NCBI GenBank assembly: GCA_964441755.1
Contig: CAYTVG010000013.1
Location: 62,001-126,000 of the forward strand
Source of the DNA: JAUMBM01 sp964441755
Lineage (GTDB): Bacteria > Bacteroidota > Bacteroidia > Chitinophagales > Saprospiraceae
DNA: 64,000 nt
Direction of reading: 5' to 3'
Notes under the pieces: model-generated
Told to the model about the DNA's origin: nothing
Database searches by the model: none
What the model saw: only the letters and a program-made list of their open reading frames with translations
Shown here: positions 63,601 through 64,000 of the stretch, one piece after another
Layout of the letters: each line of letters opens with the position of its first letter
Position numbering within the stretch: position 1 is the stretch's first letter
Made by a program: the position numbers and the translations under genes

Positions 63601-63841
63601 CGTCACTGTCCGTTATCGTACCATTATCAGTACCCTTTTCCAGTAAAGTTGCCCCGATCAGCGGCTGCTTATCGGCAGCCGACACAACCTGCCCGCTCAG
63701 CTGAAATGCCTGTGCAGCCAGTGGTGTGCCACTGGCCAGCAGCCACCAGCCACACAACAGGCAAAGCACCTGTAGACGCGTAAGCAGAACCCCGTTAGCA
63801 GCAACCCCTCTAAGATCTTTTCTTTGTGTACGCTTGTGCAT
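60668..63841 (-). CDS. susC: SusC/RagA TonB-linked outer-membrane transporter
   Basis: TonB-dependent oligosaccharide channel of 1,057 residues. After a signal peptide (about 1-44, ending TPLAAQA) comes the carboxypeptidase-regulatory-like domain (about 46-125, LSGQVVSAADKQPLIGATLLEKG), then the plug (about 130-250) with GVGTLGNNNPLYVIDGVP and YGSRAANGVVLISTKRG. The 22-strand barrel follows, ending MQLTF. Energy comes through TonB in the inner membrane. It is the first gene of the minus-strand set susC-susD-1,038-aa protein-LamG protein. The start is an ATG at 63841. Confidence 0.95.
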   Translation of the reverse strand: MHKRTQRKDLRGVAANGVLLTRLQVLCLLCGWWLLASGTPLAAQAFQLSGQVVSAADKQPLIGATLLEKGTDNGTITDSDGSYSLSLSGPRATIVVSYIGFETKEVAVEGQRMITIELSVASALIQEVIVTGYKRETRADVSSAISSIKAKEIEKLVVTGIDQALQGQAPGVSVTQVTGSPGDDIAVRIRGVGTLGNNNPLYVIDGVPTTGGLNMFSLTDIESIEVLKDAAAAAIYGSRAANGVVLISTKRGKAGTPVISYENYLGVQQPVNLPELLNAEEYLSLRNEAIANANQLRNPANQLPSYDPAILDTLPDNDWLDLLFNPALMQRHALSARGGSDNSSYYLSGEYLSQDGIFKGQGFDKYQLRFNGDIGKGRFRLGNNIVFSHTDRKVINASGDGFGPGNELSGIRYALIASPVFPVRYADGSYVNVSAELGDPVLYGDGNANPLVFIENTDWTIKRYRLFGNVYAELELLEGVKLRTTLGGDLQFDREKLFKKQLSPAIYAPTSLNEGRVFNQTMIWNNTLDVQRTLPGGHRISALGGMEAIQNHTDYLGASANNFRRTDPLFRYISASIPEEINNLGNSGIATEWALLSWFGQFNYSYKNRYVLGAAVRRDGSSRFGKDNRWGTFPSFSMAWNVSNEPFFQDVRFVSSLKIRGSWGRLGNQEIGVYPYSSLVNTGEFVYVFGEQIVNGASIQEVGNSGVKWETSTQANVGIDASFWQDRLSLTVDAYRKRTDDILVRVPVPQAGGATRPPFVNAASVENKGIEGNISYRDAWGGFNYNIGCNIATVRNEVLSIADSEPILGGFGLSDGPITRTEPGQAVGSFFLWEMEGIFQSTEEIAASPFQSQFTRPGDVKFRDLNGDNKIDDKDRRHVGSPFPRFTFGMTAGFSWRNIDFSMLLQGVSGNDVYFLYGNFAYETQLRGFNAYRELLNRWTPENPSTTMPRVSVDDRNGNRRISTRFLMDGSYLRVRNITLGCDLNRWLRWRDISLLRLYAGAQNALTLTKYPGLDPEIQANANDTRGLGLSSDLSVGIDWGTVPAPRTWIIGMQLTF

Positions 63842-63867
63842 ATCTGCAGTATTTTATACTATACTTA

Positions 63868-63875
63868 CAAAAATA
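63868..63875 (-). promoter_or_regulatory. Candidate susC -7 element
   Basis: Reads TATTTTTG on the minus strand, 27 nt before the susC ATG. No TTG occurs at 19-nt spacing, as may be expected for an activator-dependent promoter. Confidence 0.4.
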
Positions 63876-63920
63876 TACACAACAATCGTTGCCTATTGAT
63901 ACAATTATGTAAAAAAATGA

Positions 63921-63928
63921 TACTTTTG
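63921..63928 (+). promoter_or_regulatory. Candidate outward-facing -7 element at the window edge
   Basis: TACTTTTG on the plus strand with a TTG 22 nt upstream (63896-63898). It would drive a gene beyond the window, divergent from susC; no coding start is seen before base 64000. Confidence 0.3.
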
Positions 63929-64000
63929 TGAATACTATTGCAGGCCAACGATCGGGTGAGTGATGCGATCTGACAACTTTGTCGGTTAGCTGTCGATATG

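Overview
The window looks like a chromosomal segment of a Gram-negative Bacteroidota, most probably of the Saprospiria/Lewinella type. I infer this from a SusC/SusD pair, several proteins ending in type A T9SS sorting domains, SprB-type repeats, a hybrid two-component system, a TraR/DksA homologue without zinc cysteines, and promoters of the Bacteroidota form TTG-N19-TAnnTTTG. The species assignment is an inference. I saw no rRNA, tRNA, CRISPR array, insertion sequence or prophage gene.

Layout. Positions 1-7.4 kb carry, all on the minus strand, two POT-family peptide transporters (the first cut by the window edge), a flavin-reductase-like protein, a ClpB chaperone and a T9SS-exported protein with one CxxCH motif. 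Positions 7.8-23.1 kb are a single 5,075-codon surface protein: about 17 SprB-like repeats, eight calcium-type TSP3 repeats, a long run of Ig/FN3/HYR-like modules, a dockerin-like and a cohesin-like segment, and a T9SS signal. Next to it (23.6-27.7 kb) is a hybrid sensor/regulator with an AraC-type HTH. The two genes share a 19-bp upstream motif. Positions 28-43.4 kb are housekeeping and accessory genes: an acyltransferase, a CotH/LTD protein, small exported or membrane proteins, Hsp20, a DUF3667-like protein, GatB, an FAD oxidoreductase, a DksA-like protein with a long acidic tail, MutS and a DUF1684-like lipoprotein.

Positions 43.7-63.8 kb form a carbohydrate-uptake region. On the plus strand a compact operon encodes an ABC sugar importer (lipoprotein binding protein, two permeases, a UgpC/MsmK-type ATPase) interleaved with a GH130-type enzyme and an exported helical-toroid-like protein. 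A second GH130 gene converges on it, overlapping by the four bases CTAG. On the minus strand SusC, SusD, a 1,038-aa secreted protein and a 1,367-aa LamG repeat protein are co-oriented. My reading is that the TonB-linked SusCD complex brings an oligosaccharide across the outer membrane, the ABC system carries it across the inner membrane, and the GH130 enzymes split it, probably as beta-mannosides. The substrate is inferred from GH130 alone.

Gene ends show two styles. Two convergent pairs are separated by perfect bidirectional hairpins (32275-32318 and 39717-39750). Two other pairs overlap exactly in a CTAG that supplies both stop codons (36442-36445 and 50450-50453).
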